Below are positions 52,718 to 62,212 of a DNA stretch of 64,000 nt, piece by piece (the first letter of the stretch is position 1; each line of letters begins with the position of its first letter). Made by a program: the position numbers and the translations under genes. Origin of the DNA: Candidatus Methylobacter oryzae (GTDB taxonomy: Bacteria; Pseudomonadota; Gammaproteobacteria; Methylococcales; Methylomonadaceae); assembly GCF_003994235.2 (NCBI RefSeq), contig NZ_RYFG02000009.1, forward strand, positions 62,266 to 126,265. Reading direction: 5' to 3'. The notes under the pieces are model-generated. The model saw nothing but the letters and a program-made list of their open reading frames with translations, had not been told where the DNA came from and ran no database searches.

Positions 52718-54736
52718 TTACTGTCCGGCCATCTCTGCGTGATTAGCGGCTTTGCTTGTATATTGCGCCTTTAATAGCTTAGCAAACTCTTCTGGCTGTA
52801 CTGGTTTGCTGGTCAGATAACCTTGATAAGCGTCGCAGCCTTTTAGGCGTAAAAAGTCTAACTGTTCTTGTGTTTCTACACCTTCCGCAAGGACTTTAAA
52901 GCCCAGAGTATGGCCCATTGCAATAATAGTGGCAGTGATTTCCATATCATCTTGAAGATGCGGAATATCATCGATAAAGCTTTTGTCGATTTTCAGCACG
53001 TCCAGAGGGAAACGTTTCAGGTAGGCCAACGACGAATAACCGGTACCGAAGTCGTCAATGGCCAGAAGCACGCCTTGAGCACGCAGATTATTGAGCACCT
53101 CAACGGCTTTATCCCGATTTTCCATTAATCCGCTTTCGGTCATTTCCAATTCCAGTTGTCCGGCCGGAAAACCGGTTTCGGCTAAGACCGCCGCCACCAG
53201 TGCGCTAATATCGCAACGGCGAAATTGTTTAGGCGATACGTTGACTGCCAGGATCAGAGGCAAGAAACCGTCTGCGAGCCAGCGCTGGCCTTGCCGGCAG
53301 GTTTCGCGCAGGACCCATTCGCCGATTTCGACAATCAAGCCGGTTTCTTCGGCAAGAGGGATAAAGTCGGCCGGGGAAATCAGTCCTTCGGACGGATCGT
53401 GCCAGCGTACCAGGGCTTCGGCGCCGACAATTCCGCCGCTGGCAATATCGATCTGCGCTTGATAATAAACGCGTAATTCTTGCTGAACAATGGCTCTGCG
53501 CAGGCGGTTTTCCATGGCTATCCGTTTACGAACGGCAATAGTCAAGTCTTCGGAGAAATAGGCAAAACAGCCTCGTCCGGACTCCTTGGCCTGATACATC
53601 GCGGTATCGGCCTGTTCTATCAAGAGTTCCGGATTATTGCCATGTTGGGGATATAAGCTGATGCCGATACTGGCGCCGATTTGTACTTCACGGCCCAGAT
53701 CATGGTCGTCCCGATCATTGCAAAGCAATTGAAACGGTCTGCTCAAATCGCCGACTATTTCTTCCGCGACCCGTGCGGCATCTTCCGTATGGGCAATGTC
53801 TTCCAACAGCACGATAAACTCATCGCCACCTAAACGAGCCACCGTATCGACATCGCGCAAACGGACCTGGATACGTCCGGCAACCTGTTGCAGCAACTCA
53901 TCTCCGGCCGCATGACCCAAACTGTCATTAACGGCTTTAAAGCGGTCCAGGTCCAGCATTAACAATGCCAGTTGCTTGCCGCCGCGCCGTTCGACATCGA
54001 TACCGTGCTTTAGGCGTTCCAACAGGAAGCGCCGGTTAGGCAATTGCGTCAATGGATCCTGCGTCGCCAATTGGTTGAGTTCATCCTGTAGCCGGGCGCT
54101 GATCAACGTCACCATAATAAGCATCCGGGCGGTGCCGGTAATGAACGCCAACATGAAAAATATTCTGTCCGGCTGATCCGGGGACAATAAGTAACTGCCT
54201 GTAGATGCCGGCATGACTATGACGGTGATTAGGCGTATAGCATGAAGAATGGCTTCAGCACCGATAAATCCAATCAGCAGATTGGTTTCCATCAGCAATG
54301 CAAGGTTGCGTTGGCGCAGGATGTCGCGAATGATCAGAAAGCCAATTCCAATGATAAATAAGGATATGGTTATCTGCCGGGCGGATATCGATGGCCAGAC
54401 TACTGTAAATAAGCTGAGTAATGCGGCAGCCGGCAGCACGAACAAAGCCAATGACGAGCAATGCCATCGAAGTCCAAAAAAATCACGAACGCCTAGCCAA
54501 ATGCAAACGCCGCCGGAAATAATCAGTGAGTTTGCAATAACAATCGATACAACGTCCGGTATAAGTCCTCGCAGGCTGATGCCCAAAAATCCGGTAAAGC
54601 AAACTATACAGGCGCCAAGCCAGCAGCGCGGTCCGCCAATATTAGGATGCCGGCGCACCGTTATCGCAAAAGCTATGGCGAAAACCGCATCAACGATGAG
54701 ATAGGCCATCAGGATTGTTAATAAATCAAACTTCAT
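52718..54736 (-). CDS. Membrane GGDEF-EAL protein (c-di-GMP turnover)
   Basis: 672 residues. Seven hydrophobic segments in residues 1-215 form a sensory membrane part, then a GGDEF domain (intact GGDEF in RLGGDEFIVLLEDIAHTEDAA, with RxxD-type inhibitory region not obvious) and an EAL domain (AEALVRW, DDFGTGYSSLAYLKRFPLDVLKIDKSFI, EGVETQEQ). Both active sites look intact, so it may make and break c-di-GMP. The membrane input signal is unknown. Confidence 0.93.
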   Translation of the reverse strand: MKFDLLTILMAYLIVDAVFAIAFAITVRRHPNIGGPRCWLGACIVCFTGFLGISLRGLIPDVVSIVIANSLIISGGVCIWLGVRDFFGLRWHCSSLALFVLPAAALLSLFTVVWPSISARQITISLFIIGIGFLIIRDILRQRNLALLMETNLLIGFIGAEAILHAIRLITVIVMPASTGSYLLSPDQPDRIFFMLAFITGTARMLIMVTLISARLQDELNQLATQDPLTQLPNRRFLLERLKHGIDVERRGGKQLALLMLDLDRFKAVNDSLGHAAGDELLQQVAGRIQVRLRDVDTVARLGGDEFIVLLEDIAHTEDAARVAEEIVGDLSRPFQLLCNDRDDHDLGREVQIGASIGISLYPQHGNNPELLIEQADTAMYQAKESGRGCFAYFSEDLTIAVRKRIAMENRLRRAIVQQELRVYYQAQIDIASGGIVGAEALVRWHDPSEGLISPADFIPLAEETGLIVEIGEWVLRETCRQGQRWLADGFLPLILAVNVSPKQFRRCDISALVAAVLAETGFPAGQLELEMTESGLMENRDKAVEVLNNLRAQGVLLAIDDFGTGYSSLAYLKRFPLDVLKIDKSFIDDIPHLQDDMEITATIIAMGHTLGFKVLAEGVETQEQLDFLRLKGCDAYQGYLTSKPVQPEEFAKLLKAQYTSKAANHAEMAGQ

Positions 54737-54813
54737 GGTTTAAGTTTTTAAAAAAATGCCTGATTGTGAGCGCTGTTCTTGGGGTATCCGCTTTAGTGTA
54801 ATGTGAAAGCGCT

Positions 54814-56706
54814 TTAAAAACCGGTACGCAGTCCTAAATAAACTGCCGCGCCGTTAAAATTAAAGTCATAAATTTCTGGCGTACGTTCATTGGTGATGTT
54901 TTCGCCGCGCAAATACAACTCCGTTTTCGGCGTTAGCTGGTATTTCAGTAAGGCGTTGATGCGAGGTGCGGAATGAGCTCTCAGTTTATTGGCCGCATCA
55001 AACCAAAAACCGCTATGAACGGTAAACTCCACGCGTAATTTTAACGGCGGCAACAATCTTACTTCGTTCCAGAGCATGCTTTGGTGCTCGGGGCGGGCCG
55101 GTACTTGCAACTGCGTCAGCGGATTCTTGGTATGCATATAGCTGTAGTTCAAGCCGCTCTCCCAGGCGCTGTTCCAGCGGTGCTCCGACTGCATTTCAGC
55201 CCCCCAAACGTCGACTTCCTGTAAATTATTCGCCCTGGTTGTGCCGGTTCTTGAATCCAACTGCATGATGATCATCTGCCGGTAATTTTGATAATAAGCG
55301 CTGACCTTAACTTCGCTCTGGGGCAATGGACGCCAGCGCCATCCGACTTCGCCTCCGGCATTACTTTCGCCTTTTAAATTCGGGTTTCCGAATACAGGGT
55401 GCATCAACTCGCTGACACCGGGTTGGCGATAGCCGGTACCGCCGTTAGCCCAGATGCTCATGTTTTGCGGTAACGACCGATTGACCCCCAGCGAAAACAC
55501 TTGATGGTTGCCGTAAGTATCGCCCTGGTCGATACGGGTTTCGGCGCTCCATTGCCAGGCGCCCAGCATCAATTCTCCCCTGACGTTGGGGCTGACGACG
55601 GTTTGTCCGGCCAGCGTGTTCAGGGCCTTCTGATGCTGCGTATTGACTCCCCATACCAGTAGCGCCTGATTTTGATTTGTCGTACTCAGCGGCAAGCGAT
55701 GGGTATTTTTCCAATCCAGCATCAATAACTGGCTGGTCATTGCAAAGGGTTTGATCAAGGTAGCCATCATTTTCTGCCGGTCTTGAGTAAAGCCGAATTG
55801 CAGCGAACTGTTCCAATACGGTGTCAAGTCATATTGGCCTTGCAGTTGAGCTACCCAGGTTTCATCGGATAGCCGGCCACGCTTATCGTCCACCCAGCCT
55901 ATAGTGCGTCTTGGTAAAACAAAACCGGGACCATCGATATCTTCATCGGAGCGCACAAAATATAACGATGCATTCAAGCGGCCCTTATCGAAATTCTTAG
56001 TCCAGTTACCCGATGCGTGGGTCATGCCGAAATCGTCGCGTTCGGAACCGTTTTGCGCCTGGCTGATACCGTTAAAAACATCGCTACGTCCGACGACTGC
56101 CGAAAAATTACCGGCTTGGGTGGTCAAGCCGCTACCGATAGCGCCGCGTACACTGTCGTAACTGCCGCCTTCAACGCGCAAAAAGTTATCCTTTTCCTGC
56201 ATCTGCCGGGTTTGCAAATGAATCGCGCCGCCGAGCGAGCGGCTGCCGTGCCGTTCACCGCCTGAGCCGCGCGTTACGGTGATTCGATCCAAAGCATCCA
56301 GCGAATAATGACTCAACGAGTACAGGCCGGCGAAATTACCGAATAAAGGCACGCCGTCTAAAGTGACCATTCCCTGTCCGCTGCCGCTGGCGCCGCGCAA
56401 GCTGAGGCCGGTCATCATCTGGCCGCTGCCTTGATTGAGCATTAGGCCGGTTTGACTTCGCAATACGCCGTTAAGGTCGAACATCTCTGTAGCTTGCAAA
56501 GCATCCCGGTTTAATTCAGTCAGCATGCGCGGCGGTTCGATTAATTCAGCATAAACGCTGTCATCGTAAACAGTCATCGGGGGAAGTGAGGTTTTATTAT
56601 CTTCGGGGGGCTGGCCGGTAGCGAGAGCAGGAGCGGAAGCCAATACTCCGGCCGATAGGCACATTAAAAGATTATTGAGGGGCACGGAGGTATGGGCTGA
56701 TGTCAT
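54814..56706 (-). CDS. TonB-dependent outer membrane receptor
   Basis: 630 residues. Signal peptide about 1-29; a plug domain from about residue 65 (FDLNGVLRSQTGLMLNQGSGQMMTGLSLRGASGSGQGMVTLDGVPLFGNFAGLYSLSHYSLDALDRITVTRGSG); then a 22-stranded barrel ending in the terminal aromatic YLGLRTGF. It resembles receptors of the BtuB/siderophore group. The substrate is not known; no transport genes are adjacent. Confidence 0.92.
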   Translation of the reverse strand: MTSAHTSVPLNNLLMCLSAGVLASAPALATGQPPEDNKTSLPPMTVYDDSVYAELIEPPRMLTELNRDALQATEMFDLNGVLRSQTGLMLNQGSGQMMTGLSLRGASGSGQGMVTLDGVPLFGNFAGLYSLSHYSLDALDRITVTRGSGGERHGSRSLGGAIHLQTRQMQEKDNFLRVEGGSYDSVRGAIGSGLTTQAGNFSAVVGRSDVFNGISQAQNGSERDDFGMTHASGNWTKNFDKGRLNASLYFVRSDEDIDGPGFVLPRRTIGWVDDKRGRLSDETWVAQLQGQYDLTPYWNSSLQFGFTQDRQKMMATLIKPFAMTSQLLMLDWKNTHRLPLSTTNQNQALLVWGVNTQHQKALNTLAGQTVVSPNVRGELMLGAWQWSAETRIDQGDTYGNHQVFSLGVNRSLPQNMSIWANGGTGYRQPGVSELMHPVFGNPNLKGESNAGGEVGWRWRPLPQSEVKVSAYYQNYRQMIIMQLDSRTGTTRANNLQEVDVWGAEMQSEHRWNSAWESGLNYSYMHTKNPLTQLQVPARPEHQSMLWNEVRLLPPLKLRVEFTVHSGFWFDAANKLRAHSAPRINALLKYQLTPKTELYLRGENITNERTPEIYDFNFNGAAVYLGLRTGF

Positions 56707-56828
56707 GCGATTATCCTGTATATAACTTTCATGGTGCCGGTTGATGAAGATCCAGAGCTATTATAGCGTTTCTAATTTGAGTTATAGATTCTTCCGGCCT
56801 GCGGACAAGCATATACTTAGCCGAGCAT

Positions 56829-56884
56829 GTTACCCGCCTCTCGACAAGACCTTTAGTCCTGAGCGTAGTCGAAGAATCAGGACA
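56829..56884. repeat. TCGACAAGAC / GTAGTCGAAG dispersed repeat
   Basis: Contains CTCGACAAGACCTTTAG and CCTGAGCGTAGTCGAAGAATCAGG, the inverted repeat known from many genomes. Lies in the 282-base gap upstream of the TonB receptor gene. Confidence 0.65.
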
Positions 56885-56988
56885 AACGGAACAAGTTTTA
56901 ATTACGCTGGCTCTCAAGCAAGCACTTATGAACTAACGTAAATCTTTCGGCCAGAGCACAGCCAAGGGATCCGGCACGAAAGGTAGAG

Positions 56989-58074
56989 TTAAGGCTGTCT
57001 GCCCGCTATCAGCATGCGGGCCAGCGTGCGTAGTCCGTCGGATGAAATATCCAGGCCAAACGGCGCGCCTATCCGCTCAAGTTCGTAAATCACGTCGGTT
57101 GCCGCGATAAAGGTGATATAGCGCAGGCCTTGAATAGCCGGCAATTCTTTGGCGATGATTTTTAATACCGGCGCCAGACGATCCCAGGTCTCGGTAAAAA
57201 ATACCCGCACCGGATCGCTGTTCGGATCATGCTCTTTTAAGCCGGCCTGAAACGCTGCCCGTGAGTTCGTTAAAATTTCCATTAAAGTTTCGCGCAGTTC
57301 AGGTGATTTTGTGTCTTCGCTGGCCTGTTTAATCGCTGAGGTCAGGAAGATATCCCATTGCTGCCAGGCGGCTTGCCATTGTTTTTGTTCGGCTTCGCTG
57401 AAAGCCGGAACCGGTTTGGCGACGATTTTTTTGGCCGGCGCATTCAGATTTAGTTTAATGTCGATGCCGCTATCTCCGGCATTGATGCTGCTGAATTTCA
57501 GCGATTTGAGCGTTTCTTTAACCTCGGCGGCATTCTCTTTGGGTAGAAAATGCGCCAGCGTTCGCTCAATCTCGCCGCGGGACTCGTTTAAGTCGATTTT
57601 TACGGCGGCAATTTTGGGTTCGGCAAAGCGTTTGATTAAATCCTGGAGCTTGTCGATCGTCAGATGACGGCCTTCCCGGTCGTATGCGGTGGCGCTGGTG
57701 ACCGGAAAACTCAGTACGGAATGGCCGGAATCGAGTATCGGCTGCTGAAAAGTTTCCAATACGCCGGCCCATTCCAGAACCGTTACGCATTGTCCGCCGA
57801 AGCCGGTGCCGAAGCGGGCCTGAACCTCGTTTAAAAGTTGGATTTGGCCGTTTTTGCCGTTAACGTCGGGATTGGAAAGTCTCAGGTAACTGCATCCTTG
57901 ACGGTCATTCCACAATTCCGCGGTATTGTTTTTGCCGGTATACAGTTGGGAAACGAGTACTTTTTTAATAAGGCTGTAATCGATTTGCAACGGTATGCTG
58001 AGCGGGTCGGCCATGCTGTTTTCTGCAAACAGCAGCGATAGGCTGAAAACAGTTGCTATAGAGCGTTTACGCAT
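56989..58074 (-). CDS. Periplasmic hypothetical protein
   Basis: 361 residues with a signal peptide (MRKRSIATVFSLSLLFAENSMA). The mature part opens SIPLQIDYSLIKKVLVSQLYTGKNNTAELWNDRQGCSYLRLSNPDV, and has two Cys in CSYL and GQCVTVLEWAGVLE that could pair. This arrangement resembles tubular lipid-binding (SMP/DUF4403-like) proteins, but only weakly. The C-terminal half is helical. It is divergent from fae. Confidence 0.7.
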   Translation of the reverse strand: MRKRSIATVFSLSLLFAENSMADPLSIPLQIDYSLIKKVLVSQLYTGKNNTAELWNDRQGCSYLRLSNPDVNGKNGQIQLLNEVQARFGTGFGGQCVTVLEWAGVLETFQQPILDSGHSVLSFPVTSATAYDREGRHLTIDKLQDLIKRFAEPKIAAVKIDLNESRGEIERTLAHFLPKENAAEVKETLKSLKFSSINAGDSGIDIKLNLNAPAKKIVAKPVPAFSEAEQKQWQAAWQQWDIFLTSAIKQASEDTKSPELRETLMEILTNSRAAFQAGLKEHDPNSDPVRVFFTETWDRLAPVLKIIAKELPAIQGLRYITFIAATDVIYELERIGAPFGLDISSDGLRTLARMLIAGRQP

Positions 58075-58307
58075 GAATTTTCTCCGGTGATCGAGTTATG
58101 TTGGGTGTCCAGATGTTCAGTCAATTCTATTTTGACAGATTTACTTTAGGTTAAATGTTTTTCGCACTACATATCAATGTTGACTTTAGCATAGAATTCT
58201 TTTTGCCCCGCGGCCTTGGCGTGCAACGCCAAGCTTAGCTTTGAGCCTTGCGCCGTTGACTCCGTCATCATAGAATGCCGCTCTTTTATTTTTTTTAGGG
58301 TTATTTC

Positions 58308-58859
58308 ATGTCAGATACAATTTGGTTCAGAACCGGCGAAGCGACGGTGTTTTCCAGCGACGGTCAGGGCACGGACGCAATGCCCGAGATATTGATAGGC
58401 AGCGTGAAAGGGCCTGCCGGCACCGCGTTCGCCAACCTGATGGGGCAGACCGAAGGTCATACCCGTATGTTTGCTATTCGCGCCTGCAATCAGCAAGTAA
58501 AGCCGGCGACGATCATGGTCCCCAAGGTCACGATCAAATCCACCGATTACGTGAACTTGTTCGGCGGCCCTGTGCAGTCGGCGGTTGCGGATGCGGTTCT
58601 GGATAGCGTTATCGAAGGGGTTATTCCTGCCGATCAGGCGAATGATTTGTGCATTATTGCGATGCTGTGGATTGCGCCTGAATGTGCGACCAATCCCGAT
58701 CTGGATCGCAAAGATTTGTACCGTACCAATTACGAAGCGATGAAATTGGCTATTTCCCGTGCGATGAGCAACTCGCCGAGCATTGACGAGTTAATCGCCA
58801 ATCGGCACAAAATTGTCCACGAAATGTACGATCCTGAAACCGGCGAATCCCAGTGGTAA
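58308..58859 (+). CDS. fae: Formaldehyde-activating enzyme (Fae) homologue
   Basis: 183 residues. Fae joins formaldehyde to tetrahydromethanopterin, the entry to C1 oxidation in methylotrophs. The sequence aligns through FRTGEATVFSSDG, PEILIGSVKGPAGTAFANLM, AVADAVLDSVIEGVIPADQANDL, and NYEAMKLAISRAM, but the position of the catalytic His17 of the characterised enzyme (AHID) reads AMPE here (Met25). So it may be a Fae paralogue (Fae2/Fae3 type) with altered or no activity. A terminator follows. Confidence 0.9.
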   Translation: MSDTIWFRTGEATVFSSDGQGTDAMPEILIGSVKGPAGTAFANLMGQTEGHTRMFAIRACNQQVKPATIMVPKVTIKSTDYVNLFGGPVQSAVADAVLDSVIEGVIPADQANDLCIIAMLWIAPECATNPDLDRKDLYRTNYEAMKLAISRAMSNSPSIDELIANRHKIVHEMYDPETGESQW

Positions 58860-58889
58860 CAACAGCAGCGTAGTTGGATAACGTTAGGC

Positions 58890-58933
58890 GGAGAGCAAAC
58901 GATTGGGTCGTTTGCTCTCCCGGAACTTTTTTT
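58890..58933 (+). terminator. Rho-independent terminator after fae
   Basis: Perfect 13-base stem GGAGAGCAAACGA (58890-58902) / TCGTTTGCTCTCC (58908-58920), loop TTGGG, then a T-run at 58927-58933. Confidence 0.9.
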
Positions 58934-58995
58934 GTAAGAAGCTATACACCCGTTACAACATTCCGGCTTTTACTATAAGTATAAAAATTTTCACC

Positions 58996-59508
58996 ATGAG
59001 TTTATTAATCAAATACCTTGGGCTTTGCTGGTTCATCAATAACCCTGCCGATTTAGTCCCCCCAAAATCATTTATGTGGAAAACAGTGGTGTTCTACCTG
59101 GTTTCCGGCATTATCGTTGAAAGCCTGATTGCCGATCCGGCCGACGGCACACTGGAAGTTTTGATGCGAACAATCATGGCATTTACGTCTATCGCTACGT
59201 TATTGCTCGTCATCAAAAAGTGGCAGTATTTCAACCAACTGTTCACGGCTATTTTTGTTTGCGAGAATTTTATTATGACGCTGGCGATTGCTGCCGAAGC
59301 ATTGGATTTTATAATGGTGATGAATAAGGAAGAGTACCGGGAAGAAATATCGATCAGTTTGGCCGTATTGTTGGTTGTCTGGTATCTGGCGATTGTCAGC
59401 TACATTTTGCGGCAATTGTTTTCTTATAGGATGAGCGCCAGCGTCATTTTAGCGTTTAGCTATTTTGTTTTAACTTACGGCATTCCGATGTTTATCATGG
59501 ATGTGTAA
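58996..59508 (+). CDS. Hypothetical integral membrane protein
   Basis: 170 residues from ATG 58996 (a longer frame would begin inside the fae terminator). Four to five hydrophobic helices: WKTVVFYLVSGIIVESLI, MRTIMAFTSIATLLLVI, FVCENFIMTLAIAAEAL, ISLAVLLVVWYLAIVSYIL and VILAFSYFVLTYGIPMFIM. The topology resembles small YIP1-like membrane proteins. The stop codon belongs to a family A repeat. Function unknown. Confidence 0.7.
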   Translation: MSLLIKYLGLCWFINNPADLVPPKSFMWKTVVFYLVSGIIVESLIADPADGTLEVLMRTIMAFTSIATLLLVIKKWQYFNQLFTAIFVCENFIMTLAIAAEALDFIMVMNKEEYREEISISLAVLLVVWYLAIVSYILRQLFSYRMSASVILAFSYFVLTYGIPMFIMDV

Positions 59509-59564
59509 AGCTGAGTTGAGCGGCTTGTCCGATCAAACGAAACTTATGCCCTTTGGGTATAAAA
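59506..59564 (+). repeat. Dispersed palindromic repeat, family A, copy 4
   Basis: Plus-strand copy nearly identical to 2767-2832: AAAGCTGAGTTGAGCGGC, then CAAACGAAACTTATGCCC and TTTGGGTATAAA. Its first bases are the stop codon of the preceding gene. Confidence 0.8.
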
Positions 59565-59628
59565 TCAATTTCCCAAACGGAGCCGGTTTTACCGAGGGTA
59601 TTAAAAGAAGCGCCGCCTACTGTTGGTT

Positions 59629-60900
59629 TTATTTTATTTTTTCAATTGCCGATTGCAGCTCCAGGCGTTGTTTTTCGAGCGCCAGTAATTCGATTTCCCG
59701 GTGCAGGTAAACATCGGCTTCCTTCTTCTGGTCATAACTTTCTTTTTGTATTTCCAGGCGCTTCCGCTCGCGGCGTTTCTGGTTTTCTGTTTCGGTATCG
59801 AATTCCAGTTGTTTTTGGCGCTGTTCGAGAGCTATTTGTTCGGCGTGTACTTTATCCCTGGATTCGCGCCATCTGGCTTGTTGATGTTCATATTCGGCAA
59901 TTTCGGCTTCCAGCTCTTGGGCTTTCAACTTGGCTTGGTGCGTCAACGCCTCCAGGTGGGCGTTTTGCTCCGCAATTCTTTGGCGGGCGTCATGTTTTTG
60001 TTGCTCTTGCAACTCGGCTTCCTGGGTTATTTCTTTCATGCTGTTGTCATGCGCAATTTGCGCTGCATGGAGCCGTTTTTCAATTTCAAACTGTTCCAGT
60101 AGCTGTTGTTCTTTTTCTTCAAGCAGCAACTTTCTATTTAACGCTTGCTGGGATTGTGTCAAGCGTTCCAGCTCGCCGTCGCGATTGAGTTGTTCGAGCT
60201 GCTTGCGTTTATGTTCCAGTTTTTGTTTTTCTGTTTCTTGTTCCTGGCGAAATAATTCCGTTCTTTTCGCTTCATTAAATTCAAAGCTTTTTTTAAGAAC
60301 GCATAAATAGACATTGTCCTTAGCCAGTTGCACATCGGGGAAGTCTGCAAACCATGGCTTTATTGAGCATAAGGTTTGCGATTGGATGTTTTGCAATATC
60401 AGCATTTCGCTAACCGCGAAAGAAATCTTTTTTTCGATATCGGTTGCGCCTTTTTGCACCCAAGCGCCATCCGATAAATTAAGCAACTCTTTGTCTATCA
60501 GGTTGATAAGCAAATCTTCGTAGGCGGCTTTGATATGATCGTTAAGGCCGGACAAATTGTCCATGTTGTTCAGCGCGTATTTGAGCGTGGCCTGGAAACG
60601 AATGTCCAGCTCTACATCGATTGTACAAAAACCGTCGTACAGTTGAATTTGCCGGGTAATTTGCCAGTTCTCGACCGCTAACGGGTAAACGTGGTGATAA
60701 AAGCGTTTGGTAAAGCTTTCGGGACGAATAAACAATCGCCAATAAGGGCCGATTTTGGTGTGAACAAGCTGGCGGTCGGCGTCGAATATGGGTTCCCAGG
60801 TCTCTGGAACAGCAAGATCGCTGCCTGCCAGGCTACCTTCAATGAACCATGTATCGATTTCAGTTCTGGAGCTGTTTGTTAGCATCGGCTTGTCCGGCAA
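59629..60900 (-). CDS. SPFH-like protein with a long coiled-coil tail
   Basis: 423 residues, no signal peptide or membrane segment. Residues 1-205 look like a band-7/SPFH-type domain (PYWRLFIRPESFTKRFYHHVYPLAVENWQI, IDVELDIRFQATLKYALNN) and residues 208-423 are an almost continuous Glu/Gln/Arg-rich coiled coil. It overlaps the upstream membrane gene by 41 bases, and the two probably form one complex. I do not recognise the pair. Alternative start at residue 6. Confidence 0.75.
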   Translation of the reverse strand: MPDKPMLTNSSRTEIDTWFIEGSLAGSDLAVPETWEPIFDADRQLVHTKIGPYWRLFIRPESFTKRFYHHVYPLAVENWQITRQIQLYDGFCTIDVELDIRFQATLKYALNNMDNLSGLNDHIKAAYEDLLINLIDKELLNLSDGAWVQKGATDIEKKISFAVSEMLILQNIQSQTLCSIKPWFADFPDVQLAKDNVYLCVLKKSFEFNEAKRTELFRQEQETEKQKLEHKRKQLEQLNRDGELERLTQSQQALNRKLLLEEKEQQLLEQFEIEKRLHAAQIAHDNSMKEITQEAELQEQQKHDARQRIAEQNAHLEALTHQAKLKAQELEAEIAEYEHQQARWRESRDKVHAEQIALEQRQKQLEFDTETENQKRRERKRLEIQKESYDQKKEADVYLHREIELLALEKQRLELQSAIEKIK

Positions 60901-62134
60901 TGTTGGATTCGGCTTTGAGTTTATTGATCTTAGCGCCCATTTTCTCGGCGATCAATGGATACAGGTTGGGCGCGAACTCCACGGTTTTATCATCGATTTT
61001 TCTTAGGAAGCCGCGGCTTAACAGTAAGCCCACGGCGAACATCCTGGACCAGTCGGAGTAACGCCGCGCCCGCTCCAGTTCGGTCTTCTCGATGCTCATT
61101 TCCAGTTCGTCGTTTTTATTGATCCTGAATTCGGTAAATTGCCGCAGGCATTCGAAAACAAGGTCTTCCTCTTCGGCCGTCAACGGGCCCGGCGCGGTAA
61201 ATTCGAGGCGGTACGACAACAGGAAGGTGAAAAAATCGGCCAGCGCCGCGCAAAGAAAGGCGAATAGCGAGAAGTCGTCCGTCCACATCGCGAAAGAGGG
61301 TTGGATATCGGCGGTAAATTGCTTGTAAGTCGTCAATAACGGCGCTTCCGGGACAGGTTGGCCGATCATGCCGGATAACAGGTTGGTTCTTAATTGCACA
61401 TTCTGGAAGTTTGCCAGCATCTCGGCATAAGTGTTCTCAATGTTTTTTGCCGTATCCAGTTCGTTGATACTGATTTGCAGCTTTTGAATGTCCTGGTCCA
61501 ATTCGGAAAAATCATGTTCGAATTTGGCTTGCTGCTGTTTTTTCTCTTGGTAAATCTGGTTGTAATGTTTCCAGAATGGGCCTTCGCCGACTTGCTTTTT
61601 ATAACCTTCGGCAATTTGCGCATGGGTGCCGAAATAAGCTTGGGAGACATCGAGCGATGCTTTTTCCAGCTCGGCATGGTGTTGCTTCAAAACTTCGCCT
61701 TTAAGGGTCAAGATGCGATCTACATAGGTTTTGGCATCCGCCCGTATTTTATTTAAACGGTTAATATGCAGGTTGCCCTGCTGGGAAATTTCGTAAAATT
61801 TAAAGTAGGAGAAGGAAATTGAAGCCGTCATTGCAACCAACAGGGAGCAAACTACGGAAAAGTAGCGGACACGGTTGGCCCGCCAATGCATGCCGGCAAT
61901 TTCCAATGAAGAAATTACGATAATGGATTGGATCGCGATGGTGATTATCAGCGCAATCCAATGAGTGATGAAATGGGACAAACCGTAGTAAGTGGTGAAT
62001 CCTGTCGCCAAGCTCAACATCAAGACGATAGGAATAGTCCAAATTCTTAATAAGCCGACAAATAAGGTTTGGATGCTATTGATGAAATAACCCACGCCTG
62101 ATGTTCTTATTTTCGAGAATTCGGAATTTTTCAT
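60860..62134 (-). CDS. Membrane protein with coiled coil, partner of the SPFH-like protein
   Basis: 424 residues. Three membrane helices in residues 23-112, then a coiled coil of about 120 residues (about 125-245), a further hydrophobic hairpin near 287-310 (LFAFLCAALADFFTFLLSYRLEF), and a helical charged C-terminus. Topology suggests a periplasmic coiled-coil domain between membrane anchors. No catalytic motif is seen. It is first of the two-gene operon with 59629-60900. Confidence 0.72.
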   Translation of the reverse strand: MKNSEFSKIRTSGVGYFINSIQTLFVGLLRIWTIPIVLMLSLATGFTTYYGLSHFITHWIALIITIAIQSIIVISSLEIAGMHWRANRVRYFSVVCSLLVAMTASISFSYFKFYEISQQGNLHINRLNKIRADAKTYVDRILTLKGEVLKQHHAELEKASLDVSQAYFGTHAQIAEGYKKQVGEGPFWKHYNQIYQEKKQQQAKFEHDFSELDQDIQKLQISINELDTAKNIENTYAEMLANFQNVQLRTNLLSGMIGQPVPEAPLLTTYKQFTADIQPSFAMWTDDFSLFAFLCAALADFFTFLLSYRLEFTAPGPLTAEEEDLVFECLRQFTEFRINKNDELEMSIEKTELERARRYSDWSRMFAVGLLLSRGFLRKIDDKTVEFAPNLYPLIAEKMGAKINKLKAESNIAGQADANKQLQN

Positions 62135-62212
62135 TTTCGGATAATGATGTTCAAGCTTGGGTCATATAGTTATTGTTTGGAACAAAAAGCTCCGCGGTTA
62201 TCGGTTTTGGCG

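Noticed and set aside
58250-58275. TTGACT and TAGAAT before fae as a sigma-70 promoter
   Set aside because: Spacing of about 9 bases is too short.
58903-58995. Upstream extension of the membrane protein at 58996
   Set aside because: It would begin inside the fae terminator hairpin.
59553-60188. Plus-strand open frame opposite the coiled-coil gene
   Set aside because: Antisense of a Glu/Gln-rich coiled coil gives Phe/Leu/Ser-rich frames by chance.
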